64,000 nt of DNA from Balaenoptera acutorostrata. Taxonomy: Eukaryota; Chordata; Mammalia; Artiodactyla; Balaenopteridae. Under the pieces are notes generated by a model. That model saw only the letters and a list, made by a program, of their open reading frames with translations. It was not told the DNA's origin and made no database searches. Shown here one piece after another: positions 35,482 to 46,329 of the stretch. Where the stretch lies: contig NC_080064.1 in NCBI RefSeq assembly GCF_949987535.1, positions 44,473,937 to 44,537,936 on the forward strand. Direction: 5' to 3'. A program made the translations under genes and the position numbers. The stretch's first letter is position 1; the number at the start of each line of letters is the position of its first letter.

Positions 35482-36024
35482 AAAACATTATTTTTTAATG
35501 GGCTAAATAACATTCCAGCTGCTGGAAGTAAATTATTTATTTAACTAAACTGCTACTGTTGGCACATAGATTTTTTTAAAAAAATAACTAATATAATGCA
35601 GTTATATATTACTTATAAATTATAAATTAATGAAAATAAAATTCTGCCAGATAGATAATGCTGGGGTGAGAATCTTTGCATATAATCTTTATTTGCATTT
35701 CCAGTTATTTCCTTAGGAAAAGATACTAGGAGAGTTACTAAGCCAAAGAAATGCTCCTCTGCTCAAGCAAGGGAACCTGATATTCCTATTAATGCTAAAC
35801 TTTCTTCAACTTTGAGACTACCACAGACCCCATGTCCCATGTGAAGGCAGAAATAGCGCACACAGCTCTAGAGATTTAAAAAGACATCCTCTTCATCAAA
35901 GTTTCACTGAACATCCTTCTAACCAGGCTTCACTGGGTACTGGGAACAAGGGATCATCCTCAAGAAGCTCATGCTCTAGTGAGCAAAAACAGAGTTCCCT
36001 GTCTAAAGTCATATTCCCTATTTG

Positions 36025-36978
36025 TGGTGGTTTTAAAATATACCCATAAATTCTTTTTCTTTTTAATTTATTTAATTCATTTATTTAAATAAATTTATTT
36101 TTGGCTGCGTTGGGTCTTCGTTGCCGTGTGCGGGCTTTCTCTAGTTGTGGCGGCGAGCAGGGGCTACTCTTCATTGTGGTGTGCAGGCCTCTCATTACGG
36201 TGGCTTCTCTTGTTGCGGAACATGGGATCTAGGCGTGTGGGCTTCAGTAGTTGCGGCACGCAGGTTCAGTAGTTGTGGCATGCAGGTTCAGTAGTTGTAG
36301 TTCGTGGGCTCTAGAGCACAGGCTCAGTAGTTGTGGTGCAAGGCTTAGTTGCTCCACGGCACGTGGGATCTTCCTGGACCAGGGCTCGAACCCATGTCCC
36401 CTGCATTGCCAGGCAGATTCTTAACCACTGTGCCACCAGGGAAGTCCCAACCCATAAATTCTTGATATTCCTTCCTTCAACAGGTGGAATTTAAGTTTTC
36501 TCCAATTAGTGTAAGCTAAACTTACTGACTCATTTCTAATAAACAGAGTGGGGTAGAAATGAAAAGTATGTGACTTCCAAGGGTATAGTATAAAAGACAC
36601 TGTGGATTCCATCTTGCTCCCTCTTTGGATCACTCACTCTGGAGGAAGCCAGATGCCATGTCACCAGGACATACAAGTAGCCCATGAAGAGATCCATGTG
36701 ACAAGGAACTGAGGTCTCCTGACAGCAGCTGGCAAGGAACAGAAGCTTTCACCAACAGCCACGTGAGTGAGCCAGCTTAGGATTGGAAACTCTGGTTCCA
36801 GTCTAACCTTCAAAGGACTACAGCCCTGGCTCCCTGGCTAATGTCTTGACTGCAACCTCACTGAGAGACCCTGAGGCACACAGCTCAGCCACTCCCAAAT
36901 TCCTGACCCACAGAAACTATGTGAAATGATAGGTTTGTTGGGATAATTTGTTATTTAGCAATAGATAACTTAAACACT
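36025..36978 (+). mobile_element. MLT1-like LTR relic, split by a SINE
   Basis: It starts tgtggtggttttaaaatata and resumes after the SINE with attcttgatattccttcctt. It ends with ctgacccacagaaactatgt and gttatttagcaatagataac. This order is characteristic of old MaLR-type LTRs. No viral coding sequence is present. Confidence 0.5.
36056..36449 (-). mobile_element. Full-length CHR-type SINE
   Basis: Complete element on the - strand with an A/T tail. A perfect 14-bp duplication, acccataaattctt, lies at 36042-36055 and 36450-36463. Its body has repeated 'cagtagttgtggcatgcagg'-like units. Confidence 0.96.
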
Positions 36979-37412
36979 ACTGAATACCAACTGCAATTAG
37001 GTCATGAGGAGAAAAGCAGATGGAAAGGAATTAATTATTGGTCCCTTCCTCTGTGCCAGGCACATGCTGATGCCTTTACCTACATTACCTTATTTAATCC
37101 TGACAACAACCCTATGAAGCAAGTACTATTTTTCTCTCCATTTTACAGGTGATATAACTGACGCACAGAGTTAACGTGACCGGCTCAAGGTCCCACTACT
37201 TGCAAACAGCATTCCTTAAGGTCTGCCTGACTTGAAAGGCTGTGCTCGTCCCTCCATCACTTTGCTAAACTCTTGACTCCAAATTTTCCTACAACATGCT
37301 TCCCCAATGCCTGTGAGGACCCTTCTGTAAAGAGGGCTCAGTATGAGCCTCAGGATGTGATGTCAGCACTACCATCAGTGATAAGGACCAAAGAAAGCAG
37401 GCCCCTCCTTAC

Positions 37413-37553
37413 CTTTCCCAGTCACATAATAGGCCCCCAGTTTGTAGCAGCTATCACTGTGTTTGTTCTCTTCACAGTTGAACTTCAACACCTTGGCAGC
37501 CTCATCAAAATTCTTCTGGATCCCTTCCAAATAGTCTACCAGCCGATAGCAAC
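37413..37553 (-). CDS. COA7: COA7 exon 2 (residues 37-82 plus split Gly codons)
   Basis: 141 bases with no frame disruption. The acceptor is tttgtcctttcctcacag and the donor is AAAG|GTAAGG. It completes the Gly36 codon and begins [10 protein letters not shown]. It includes the first Sel1-like repeat and part of the second ([28 protein letters not shown]) and three cysteines (37, 62, 71). Arg39, the site of a reported human ataxia-neuropathy variant, is conserved. Because its length is a multiple of three, skipping this exon would keep frame but remove about a fifth of the protein. Two L1 3' ends in opposite orientation flank it at about 2.3 kb and 1.6 kb. Confidence 0.96.
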
Positions 37554-38379
37554 CTGTGAGGAAAGGACAAAAGCTGCTGTTCAAGTCTGGGGCAGTGGGG
37601 AGGGTCCAGGTGTGGCAGGCCAGATGTGCCTTTTATTTAGGACCAGCCTCTCTCCTCCTGAGGTGTGGCAAGGTGACCTCGCCACAAAGAATGCAGGTCG
37701 TGTGCAGCCACTCCTACAAATGGCACTGTCCGCCCACAGCCTAGGACAGAGCAATGTACAGACTGGGGAGACTTTGGCCCCGCATTGGCTGCACCACTCA
37801 CCAACCCTCTGTTCCCTGTCAGCAAGGCCCAAAGACGCACTGGCTCCCATAATGAAACTTTGCTAGCTTTGGAACTTCTCAGGAAGTTCAGCAGTAAAAC
37901 ACTGGGAACCAACAGGGTCCATGGGCTAGTCTTCATAGCTGCAAGAAAGGGATGCTTTGATGACTATACCTTAATCCTTGGCCAGGCTGGGTACATTAAG
38001 AAGAAAGAGTCGAAATGGCAGCTACCAAAGGAGTTGGAAATAGACTCCCTCTCCTTGGCAGTCTCTAGTCCCAGCAAGCCTCTCCTTAACATCTCTCTCC
38101 TCTGTCCCTTTTTTTTCATCCACAATAACACCCATCTCTTGTTCATTTTCATTCAACAAATATTTGAGCATCTATCTGCATCAATGTACAAGACACTGCT
38201 TTAGTTGCTGGGAATACAGTCACTTCCCTGCCTAAAAATTACATTGTAGAGGAGGAAATACAATAAATAAGTAAATAGGTTAGCAAGATGCATTCAAACC
38301 TTAATAAACAAATATGACTGAACTAAAACAGGATAAGATAGTTCGTTGTGCATGTTGGGGGAATGGTTAACATAGACTG

Positions 38380-38960
38380 GGCGATCAGGGAGGGCCTTAT
38401 TGGGGACTTCGATGTGTAAGCTGAGATGTGAATAACATGAATGAACTAGCTATTTAAAGACAATGAAATGGGAAGGAGGCAGAAAGTCTCAGGCACAAGG
38501 AACAGTGAATAAAAAGACCCAAAAGAGGGAATAAGCTTGGCACAAATAAGGTATAATGTGGCTGGATCCAGGAAGAAAGAGGCAGGAAGTGAGGAGAAGG
38601 CAGGGACCAATCACAGGGCCTTGTAGAAGATAGGAAGAAATTGGGATTTTACTCCAAGTCAATGGCAAACCACTGGAGGGTTTTAAGAAGGGAAGCAATA
38701 TGATTCGATTTGCATTTTTAAAAGGTCATTCTAATATATATGTTTGTATGTGTCTGGATGAATATGGAGGAAGTTAAGTGTGAAGGGACACACTTCAACA
38801 CTGATAGTAACAAAAATGTGTTACTTTGTCATTTAAAAATCTAATAAACATTTAAAATAACAAAATAAAAATGTAATTATCAGTCTGTGAGTAGAGAATA
38901 GATTTTAAGGGAGTGACGGTGCAAATGGAGAGTCAAGTTAGAAGGCTATTTCAGTAACCC
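38380..38960 (+). repeat. Ancient dispersed repeat, long copy
   Basis: The best-preserved copy in the window: agggagggccttattgggga, aggcacaaggaacagtga, cacagggccttgtagaa, ctggagggttttaagaag, aatatgattcgatttgc, tttttaaaaggtcattct, then atttcagtaacccaggtgag. I cannot name the family with certainty. Confidence 0.55.
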
Positions 38961-39186
38961 AGGTGAGAAATGATGATTTTGAAGACTAATATAGAAGTAG
39001 CTATAGTAACTACAGCCTCCTCTCGGGCTCTCCTTCTAAAGTGCTGCAGCCTGCCCTTCTTATATGCCCACCCTCCCCTACTTCACTGCTCCGTACATCT
39101 CCAGAGTACAAAAACATGTATGGCTTTCCACTGCCTACAGAATAAAGTCTAAAAGCCTTTCCGTAGCATTCAAGGTCTGACACACT

Positions 39187-40306
39187 CCATAAACAAGACG
39201 AAAAGACAACCCTCAGAATGGGAGAAAATATTTGCAAACAAAACAACCGACAAAGGATTAATCTCCAAAATTTACAAGCAGCTCATGCAGCTCAATATCA
39301 AAAAAACAAACAACCCAATCCAAAAATGGGCAGAAGATCTAAATAGACATTTCTCCAAAGAAGATACACAGATTGCCAACAAACACATGAAAGAATGCTC
39401 AACATCACTAATTGTTAGAGAAATGCAAATCAAAACTACAATGAGGTATCACCTCACACCAGTCAGAATGGCCATCATCAAAAAATCTACAAACAATAAA
39501 TGCTGGAGAGGGTGTGGAGAAAAGGGAACCCTCTTGCACTGTTGGTGGGAATGTAAATTGATACAGCCACTATGGAGAACAGTATGGAGGTTCCTTAAAA
39601 AACTAAAAATAGAACTACTGTACGACCCAGCAATCCCACTACTGGGCCTATACCCTGAGAAAACCATAATTCAAAAAGAGTCATGTACCACAATGTTCAT
39701 TGCAGCTCTATTTACAATAGCCAGGACATGGAAGCAACCTAAGTGTCCATGGACAGATGAATGGATAAAGAAGATGTGGCACATATATACAATGGAATAT
39801 TACTCAGCCATATAAAGAAATGAAATTGAGTTATTTGTAGTGAGGTGGATGGACCTAGAGTCTGTCATACAGAGTGAAGTAAGTCAGAAAGAGAAAAACA
39901 AATACCGAATACTAACACATATATATGGAATCTAAGGGAAAAAAATGGGTTCTGAAGAATCTAGGGGCAGGACAGGAATAAAGACACAGATGTAGAGAAT
40001 GGACTTGAGGACACGGGGAGGGGGAAGGGTGAGCTGGGACGAAGTAAGAGACTGGCATGGACTTATATACATTACCAAATGTAAAATAGATAGCTAGTGG
40101 GAAGCAGCTGCATAGCACAGGGAGATCAGCTGGGTGCTTTGTGACCACCTAGAGGGGTGGGATAGGGAGGGTGGGAGGGAGATGCAAGAGGGAGGAGATA
40201 TGGGGATATATGTATATGTACAGCTGATTCACTTTGTTATAAAGCAGAAACTAACACACCATTGTAAAGCAATTATACTCCAATAAAGATGTTAAAAAAA
40301 AAAAAA
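39187..40306 (+). mobile_element. L1 3' end, 5' truncated, with poly(A) tail
   Basis: This is a sense-strand L1 from the last third of ORF2 to its 3' end (tactccaataaagatgtta followed by A15). A perfect 15-bp duplication, aaggtctgacacact, lies at 39172-39186 and 40307-40321. It lies in COA7 intron 1, antisense to the gene. Confidence 0.97.
39285..39815 (+). pseudogene. L1 ORF2 C-terminal fragment with nonsense codon
   Basis: 176 codons are open, including the cysteine-rich C-X3-C-X7-H-X4-C motif. A taa at 39813-39815 replaces a lysine codon present in the copy at 34 kb (YYSAIK there, YYSAI-stop here). Downstream sequence still reads as ORF2 in the same frame. I count about 11 amino acid differences from the 34-kb copy over 176 positions. 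Confidence 0.92.
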
Positions 40307-40739
40307 AAGGTCTGACACACTGTGGCCCAGGGTCCCCGTCAATCTTATTTCTGACTACATTCTGACTTCAACCTTCCAAAAGAGCATTTTCTTCTCTTCC
40401 TCTGCTCCATTTTATCAACACTACTTGCCTATCCCTCCTGACCTCTTCCAGAAGTCTTCCCCAACCATTCTGCTCTTCAGTGACTCCAACTCCTGTGAAA
40501 TCTCCCTACATTCAGGACATAGACCAGCCCTCAAAGAACAACCCTGAGTTCTTTTTAAGCCATCATACACTGCAGAGCAACTCTGTAGTTGGTCAGCTTC
40601 AAGCTAGAATGCAAGCTATTTGAAGGTAGGGCCAGTGCCATTTTTTTTTCCCCCTTTATAAAAATGAAGTAAGAAGAAGAAAACCACCCAAAGATACTGA
40701 CTGCTCTGCGTGGCCCCTTCTGGACATCACCATCCACCC

Positions 40740-41070
40740 ACACACTGAAGTCAACTCAATGTTCCCAGAACACACGGGGCACATTCACGCCTCAGAGCCT
40801 TTTCACTAGCTGTTACCTCTGCCTGGCATGATTCTCCCTTACCTTCTTCAACACTGTTCAAATGCCACTCTCCCAATGATTCTCCCTGACCACTCAATTT
40901 AAAATTGCCCTCCCGAACTCCTGATACCTCTCAGTCAGTTCTTTTTCCCACTGCACTACCTTCTAACACACTATCTCATTTATTTTCTTCTGTTTATTGT
41001 CCAATACCCCCCACTAGAACATAAGCTCCACGAGGACAGGACGTTTTATCAGTTGACTGATGTAGCCCCA
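40740..41070 (+). repeat. L2 LINE 3' relic
   Basis: L2-typical phrases are present: agccttttcactagctgtt, ctctgcctggcatgattctc, tcaaatgccactctcccaa and acataagctccacgaggaca. Confidence 0.7.
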
Positions 41071-41354
41071 GTCCCTCTACTCCAAACGCCCGCGCGCTTC
41101 TCTGCCTTCCAGCCCGGCCTCCAGGCTCGGTGCCGCCGGCAGAGTAAGCCCCGGCTGCGAGCCCCGCAAGTCACGTAGAACCCATCCCGCCCCTCCCCAA
41201 CACACAAAGAGCCGTCCGCGTCCTACAGACCCCGCGTCTCCGGCCCGCGGCCCCTTCCAGATCCTCTCAGAGGTCGCTCGCGTGACCCGTCCAGCCCCCC
41301 GTCCCTGCGCACCGAGCCCTCACGTGTCCTTAAGGCCGTGCAGGCGGCGCTCAC

Positions 41355-41460
41355 CGTCCGGGTCCTTCTCGCGGTAGCACTGGTAGTTGCACTCCACCTC
41401 CATGTTCTCCAGAAAGGACTTCACCTGCTCCTCGTCCTGGAAGTCCACCACGCCCGCCAT
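41355..41460 (-). CDS. COA7: COA7 exon 1 (start codon, residues 1-35 plus first base of Gly36)
   Basis: The start codon is at 41460-41458 in a strong Kozak context (gcc ATG g). The exon encodes MAGVVDFQDEEQVKSF, then VECNYQCYREKDPDG, nearly identical to the vertebrate N terminus, with Cys24 and Cys28. The donor is GACG|GTGAGC. An open frame continues 50 codons upstream to 41610, but I chose the internal ATG because it matches the known protein start and because the upstream residues are GC-driven Arg/Pro/Gly. Asp6, a reported human disease position, is conserved. With exons 2 and 3 this gives 106 + 141 + 449 = 696 bases, 231 residues plus stop, the length I recall for human COA7. No cleavable signal peptide is seen, and the cysteine pattern fits oxidative folding in the intermembrane space. 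Confidence 0.97.
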
Positions 41461-41530
41461 GGCTCTTGCTCGCCCAGCCAAAATCACCCAGCCAGTCTGC
41501 TCATGGCCACGCCGCCCGCCCGCCCCACGG

Positions 41531-41538
41531 TCACGTGA
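41531..41538. promoter_or_regulatory. Palindromic E-box TCACGTGA
   Basis: A perfect 8-bp palindrome about 71 bases upstream of the COA7 start codon. This core is bound by USF/MiT-type bHLH-zip factors. Function here is inferred from position alone. Confidence 0.55.
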
Positions 41539-42151
41539 GCCGGCGGAGGGGCGGGGCCTGGGAGGGGCGTGCCGCCGAGGTCCGCGGTCACCCGGGCGTC
41601 CGGAAGGCACCGTGCCCGGAGCCTAGGCTCTCCTCTGTCCTCAAGCTGTTAGTCTTTGGCTGTCCCATCTTTCCCTCTGGTCAGCCCACTCCTGAAAGTG
41701 GTAGCAGTCTTTCTGCAGCACTTTGTGCCAGCCTTGTGGTCTTAATGCTTCTCTGCCTGCAGTCATTTATTCCATTCATTCGTTAATTCGGTGTTCCCTA
41801 AGCGCCTCTGTGTGCGTCACCAAGTGCTTGGTTTTAGTAATACAACAGCTAGGAAGTATGGTCCCTGCCTTTAAAGAGCTTGCAGTTTAGTAGGAAGGCA
41901 TTTGTTTATTCATTCAGCAAGTATTTTGAGCACCTACTATGTGCCAGGTGTAGCTAGACAAACAGTGTTCATAAGTCTGTACAAGTGCAATGAAAAATCT
42001 GGTTCATCTCTGCTTTCCTAAGCAGAGCTTTATACTAATACTATACTAATTCTCATGGCACTCATTGTGACCCTATGGGGTAGGAATTATTGTTATCCCC
42101 ATTCTCCCAATGAGGAAACTGAGGTACAGAGAGGTGCCGTAAATCTTTTTT

Positions 42152-42174
42152 TTTTTTTTTTTTAAAGGATTTTC

Positions 42175-42205
<31 letters not shown>

Positions 42206-42494
42206 TTTTTGGCTGTGTTGGGTCTTCGGTTCGTGCGAGGGCTTTCTCCAGTTGCGGCAAGCGGGGGCCACTCTTCATCGCGGTGCGGGGACCGCTCTTC
42301 ATCGCGGTGCGCGGGCCTTTCTCTATCGCGGCCCCTCCCATCGCGGGGCACAGGCTCCAGACGCGCAGGCTCAGCAATTGTGGCTCACGGGCCCAGCTGC
42401 TCCGTGGCATGTGGGATCTTCCCAGACCAGGGCTCGAACCCGTGTCCCCTGCATTAGCAGGCAGATTCTCAACCACTGCGCCACCAGGGAAGCC
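42152..42494 (-). mobile_element. CHR-type SINE, younger subtype with internal duplication
   Basis: The - strand layout is complete and ends in (TTTA)n. A perfect 15-bp duplication, ccgtaaatctttttt, lies at 42137-42151 and 42495-42509. The 17-mer ctcttcatcgcggtgcg occurs twice, at 42271-42287 and 42295-42311, a 24-bp period inside the body. Confidence 0.95.
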
Positions 42495-43009
42495 CCGTAA
42501 ATCTTTTTTAAATAAAAGAATGAGGTACAAGAGGAACATGTCAAAGACATAGGAAGGAGGAGAGGAACTTCAGCTGGTTTTTGCTTTTTCTCCTGCTCAG
42601 AATCATTGGTTCCATAAAGCCTAGACTGAAAGCTCTCCAAAGACAGTCAGTTCCTATTCATCTTTGAGTCCCAGCCATTCCTCCTCTAGAGCCCTCACTG
42701 GAGCTCAGTCCATGGTTTCCCATCACCTATAGCAATGCTTCCCAAATGGCTTCATTATTAACCTATCCCTAACAGCATCAGAGAGTGGACTACTTCCAAC
42801 CACGTCCTTATTGTAGAGCAGCTGACTGTACGTGGGAAATGTCTTTGAAATCCCAGTTTTATTTTAAAAGTTCATTTGTTTTTACATTCAATTCCATAAT
42901 ACATCCTTCATAGCATAACAAATTCCAGTTGCTATGCCACATTTACTAGTGGTTTCTCAAACCCCCGATCACCTTGGGAGATTCCCTCAGTACACATGTC
43001 TCAGATAGA

Positions 43010-43300
43010 GAAGCCCTGACCTTTGATTTTGAGTTCACCTTCCTTTGGCTGGCCTCCAAAGCCCTGTACAATCTGATTCTAGCCTCATCTCCTGCCTCTC
43101 CTCCCCCATATCCCACCCAACTTTCTGTTCTTTGGATGGGTCCCAGGTTTGTGTCCCTGTTTACTATTGCTCTTGATGCGTGGACCACCCTTCTCAAATC
43201 AGAGAACTTCTCCTCTGTAATGTCTTCCCAGATGCAACAACCATACACTCCTAGAGTAGATTTAGATCCTCTGACTTCAGTGTTCCACCCCACTTGGTCT
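43010..43300 (+). repeat. Probable L2 LINE relic
   Basis: Phrases include ctggcctccaaagccctgta, caatctgattctagcctcat, and later agagaacttctcctctgtaa and tgtcttcccagatgc. It is degraded, and the subfamily is unclear. Confidence 0.5.
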
Positions 43301-43447
43301 ATTCTGACATAATGTAGTAGGGGATGACTGGCTTTGGAGGGCAGACAGATCTCAGACAGAGTCCATGTCCCATGTTTACTAAATTGTGACCTTCACCCAA
43401 TCACATTTGTGAGCCTGATTCCTCTTCTGTAAATGAAGATCCCTTGT

Positions 43448-43763
43448 GGGCTTCCCTGGTGGTGCAGTGGTTAAGAATCCACCTGCCAATGTAGGGGACA
43501 CGGGTTTGAGCCCTGGTCGGGGAAGATCCCACATGCCGCAGAGCAGCTAAGCCCTTGTGCCACAACTACTGAGCCCGCATGCCACAACTACTGAAGCCCG
43601 CGTGCCTAGAGCCCGTGCTCCGCAACAAGAGAAGCCACCACAAAGAGAAGCCTGCGCACTGCAACGAAGAGTAGCCCCTGCTCACCAAAATTAGAGAAAG
43701 CCCACACACAGCAATGAAGACCCAACGCAACCAAAAATAAATTAAATAAATTAAAAAAAAAAA
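43448..43763 (+). mobile_element. Full-length CHR-type SINE
   Basis: Complete element with poly(A)-rich tail. A perfect 13-bp duplication, gaagatcccttgt, lies at 43435-43447 and 43764-43776. Confidence 0.96.
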
Positions 43764-44689
43764 GAAGATCCCTTGTATGGCTGTCAGTAGGACTAAAATT
43801 GCATGTATGCAGTATGCTTAGCACAGTGCCTAGCTCAGAGTCATTCCTGTTCTAGAAATGTTTCTTGTCAAGCCCCAAAAGTCATGAAAGTCTGTGTCCC
43901 AACCAGACTATGAGCTCTACATCTGTTGTGCTGGACACAGGACCAAAAATAGAGCAGAACTTGGTTGAGGGTGATGTAGATAACTAAAGTCAGGGACTGG
44001 GCCACAAATATGTAATACTTTTTCCTTAATCATATTTGCTGAGTTGAACTGCATTGAAATGAGACAGCCTAAGCAGTAGAGGGCGATAGAGAGTTGGAGA
44101 AAAGATGGAAGAGAGGCTGGGCCAAGTCGGTCACATATTTTTAAATGAAATATAAGGTCATCAAAAGGGCAGCTAGCTTCTTTTTTTAGGCCTGTCCTTA
44201 TCTCTGTAGTTTTATTCCCCTCTATTATAAATGCTTGCATTTACTTTTAAAAATATTTATTTTAATTATTCAAGTGATACATGAATATATGTTTATTGTA
44301 AATTAATCTTATGTTTTTCACCTAATAACCCTTTTTGATAAGCATGATACAGCTTGTAGACTGTTGCAGACAAACTGAAGGTCCGAGAAGTTAAGTGATT
44401 TACCCTAAAACACACAGTGAGAGGACCAGAGAAACCAGGCCTCTTGGAATCCTAGCAACCATCCCAGATCCTAGAGGAAAGAATTCAAGGGCATTATAGT
44501 TCTCACTTCCTGACTCCAGACTTAGATTCAACTAATAATATTAATTGGTCACTAATTATGAGTTTAGTACTTTAGATATATTATCTCATTTATTCTTCAC
44601 AACATTACACTTCATTCGTTCAACAAACATTCCCTGGATGTTTAATAATGACTAGGGCTTAAAGGATGCAAAACTGAAGAATGCAAGAT

Positions 44690-44952
44690 TTCAACAAGAA
44701 CATGCAATTCTTAGAAGAGCAAAAGCACTTGTCAACAAATATATGGTGAGATGCTCCTCCTAATCATTAAAGGAAGGCAAAGTTAAAACAGTGCAATGGT
44801 TTTCATCTCAGATTAACAAAGATTGGCATCCTGTGTTTGTGATGGTGCTGAGAAACCAGCATTGCCATACGCTGTTGGTGGGAATATAAATTGATGCCTC
44901 CTCTTTGGAGAGCAATTTGGTAATATTTATTAACATTTAAAATGTGATTATA
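44690..44952 (+). mobile_element. Old L1 ORF2 fragment, left part
   Basis: Sense L1 landmarks: caaatatatggtgagatgct, gttggtgggaatataaattg and ggagagcaatttggtaat. It is cut at the site aaaatgtgattata, where a SINE now sits, and its continuation may be the sequence from 47405. Confidence 0.65.
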
Positions 44953-45269
44953 GGACTTCCCTGGTGGTGCAGTGGTTGAGAATCCGCCTGCCAATGCAGG
45001 AGACACAGGTTTGATCCCCGGTCCTGGAAGATCCCACATGCCGTGGAGCAATTAAGCCCGTGCACCACAACTACTGAGCCCGCAAGCCACAACTACTGAA
45101 GCCTTAGCTCCCTAGAGCCTGTGCGCCGTGACTACTGAGCCTGTGTGCTGCAATTACTGAAGCCCGTGTGTCTAGAGCCCGTGTTCTGCAACAAGAGAAG
45201 CCTGCGCACCGCAATGAAGACCCAATGCCGCCAAAAATAAAAATAAAATGTTAAAAAAAATTTTTTTTT
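44953..45269 (+). mobile_element. CHR-type SINE
   Basis: Complete head and body with A-rich tail. A 12-bp duplication with one mismatch (aatgtgattata at 44941-44952, aatgtgcttata at 45270-45281). Confidence 0.93.
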
Positions 45270-45282
45270 AATGTGCTTATAT

Positions 45283-45640
45283 ATTTTGGGGAGGGTGGGA
45301 GAAAATATTTGCAAGCTGTCTTTACCACAATGGACTTGTATCTAGAACATATAGAGAACACCTACAGCTCAACAATAAGAAGATAACATTTAAGAAAACG
45401 GGCAATGTATTTGAGTAGACATTTCACCAAAGAAGACATATAGATAGGTAACGAGCACGCAAAAAGACACCCAGCATGGGGAAATGCAAATAAAAATCCA
45501 CAATGAGATACCACTATAAAATTACTAGAATGGCTGTAATCAACAAGACAAACAATAGCAAGTGTTCATGAGGATGCAGAAAAAACCTGGAACCCTTATA
45601 TGTTTCTGGTCAGAATGTAAAATGCTGCAGTCACTTTGTA
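45283..45640 (+). mobile_element. L1 ORF2 fragment, sense
   Basis: Sense phrases include gagaaaatatttgcaagctg, gcaatgtatttgagtagaca, tttcaccaaagaagacata and aatgagataccactataaa. It ends abruptly at 45640, where the strand of L1 homology switches. Confidence 0.72.
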
Positions 45641-45987
45641 TTTTTGTTTGTTTGAATTTTACTTTGTTTAAGGACACTTAAAATGAGATCTACCCTCTTA
45701 AATTTTTAAGTATAGAAATATATTATCGTTGACTATGTGTACAATGTACAGTGTTGTACAGCAGATTTCTAAGAGCTTGTTAATCTTGCTTAACTGAAAC
45801 TTTATGTCCTTGATTAGTAACTCCCAGTTTCCTCTTCTGCCCAGCCCCTGGCAACCATCATTCCTCTCCTAGATTCTATGAATTTGACAATTTTAGGTAC
45901 CTCATATAAGTGAAATCATGCAGTGTTTGTCTTTCTATAACTAGTTCATTTCACTTAGCATAATATCCTCAAAGTTCATCCATGTTG

Positions 45988-46183
45988 GGACTTCCCTGGT
46001 GGTCCAGTGGTTGAGAATCCGTCTTGCAATGCAGGGGGCGCTGGTTCGATTCCTGGTCAGGGAACTAAGATCCCACATACTGCAGGGCAACTAAGCCTGT
46101 GTGCTGCAGCGAAAGATCCTGCGTGCTGCAACTAAGACCTGACACAGCCAATCAATCAGTCAATAAATACTAAAAAAAAAAAA
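45988..46183 (+). mobile_element. Short tRNA-derived SINE with extended body
   Basis: The head is gggacttccctggtggtcca, with a gttcgattcctggtcaggg B-box and a poly(A) tail. A perfect 17-bp duplication, aaagttcatccatgttg, lies at 45971-45987 and 46184-46200, inside antisense L1 sequence. Confidence 0.96.
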
Positions 46184-46329
46184 AAAGTTCATCCATGTTG
46201 TAGCATATTGCAGAATTTCCTTCTTAAGGCTGAGTAATATCCCATATATATATATGTATATAAAAAACACTTTCTTTATCCATTCACCTGTCAATGACAT
46301 TTAAGTTGTTTCTACATCTTGGTTAGTGT

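Larger units (their letters stand above)
27421..37412 (-). other. COA7: COA7 intron 2
   Basis: 9,992 bases with GT-AG ends: donor AAAG|GTAAGG at 37413/37412, acceptor cag|GT at 27421/27420. The phase is 1, as for intron 1. It is filled with L1M, a younger L1, three CHR SINEs, a short SINE, a Tigger2-type transposon and an MLT1-like LTR. I see nothing assignable in 29100-29600 and 32350-33860 beyond A/T-rich and L2-like sequence. Confidence 0.93.
37554..41354 (-). other. COA7: COA7 intron 1
   Basis: 3,801 bases, phase 1, donor GACG|GTGAGC at 41355/41354 and acceptor ACAG|GT at 37554/37553. It contains an ancient dispersed repeat, a sense-strand L1 3' end and an L2 relic, and its first 270 bases belong to the CpG island. 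A long + strand open frame across 37273-37866 is only the antisense of exon 2 and its flanks. Confidence 0.93.
41085..41625. promoter_or_regulatory. COA7: CpG island and COA7 promoter region
   Basis: A sharp rise in G+C and CpG density begins near 41085 and ends near 41625, enclosing COA7 exon 1. It includes GC boxes (ggggcggggcc near 41547), a palindromic E-box at 41531-41538 and no obvious TATA box, which is typical of a housekeeping mitochondrial-assembly gene. Transcription is inferred to start shortly upstream of 41460 on the - strand. No divergent gene was recognised on the + strand. Confidence 0.85.

Noticed and set aside
37273..37866. 197-codon open frame on the + strand
   Set aside because: It overlaps COA7 exon 2 on the opposite strand and includes intron sequence. 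The exon's conserved reading is on the - strand.
41461..41610. N-terminal extension of COA7 from an upstream in-frame ATG
   Set aside because: It is Arg/Pro/Gly-rich through CpG-island composition. The known protein starts at the ATG at 41460, which has a strong Kozak context.
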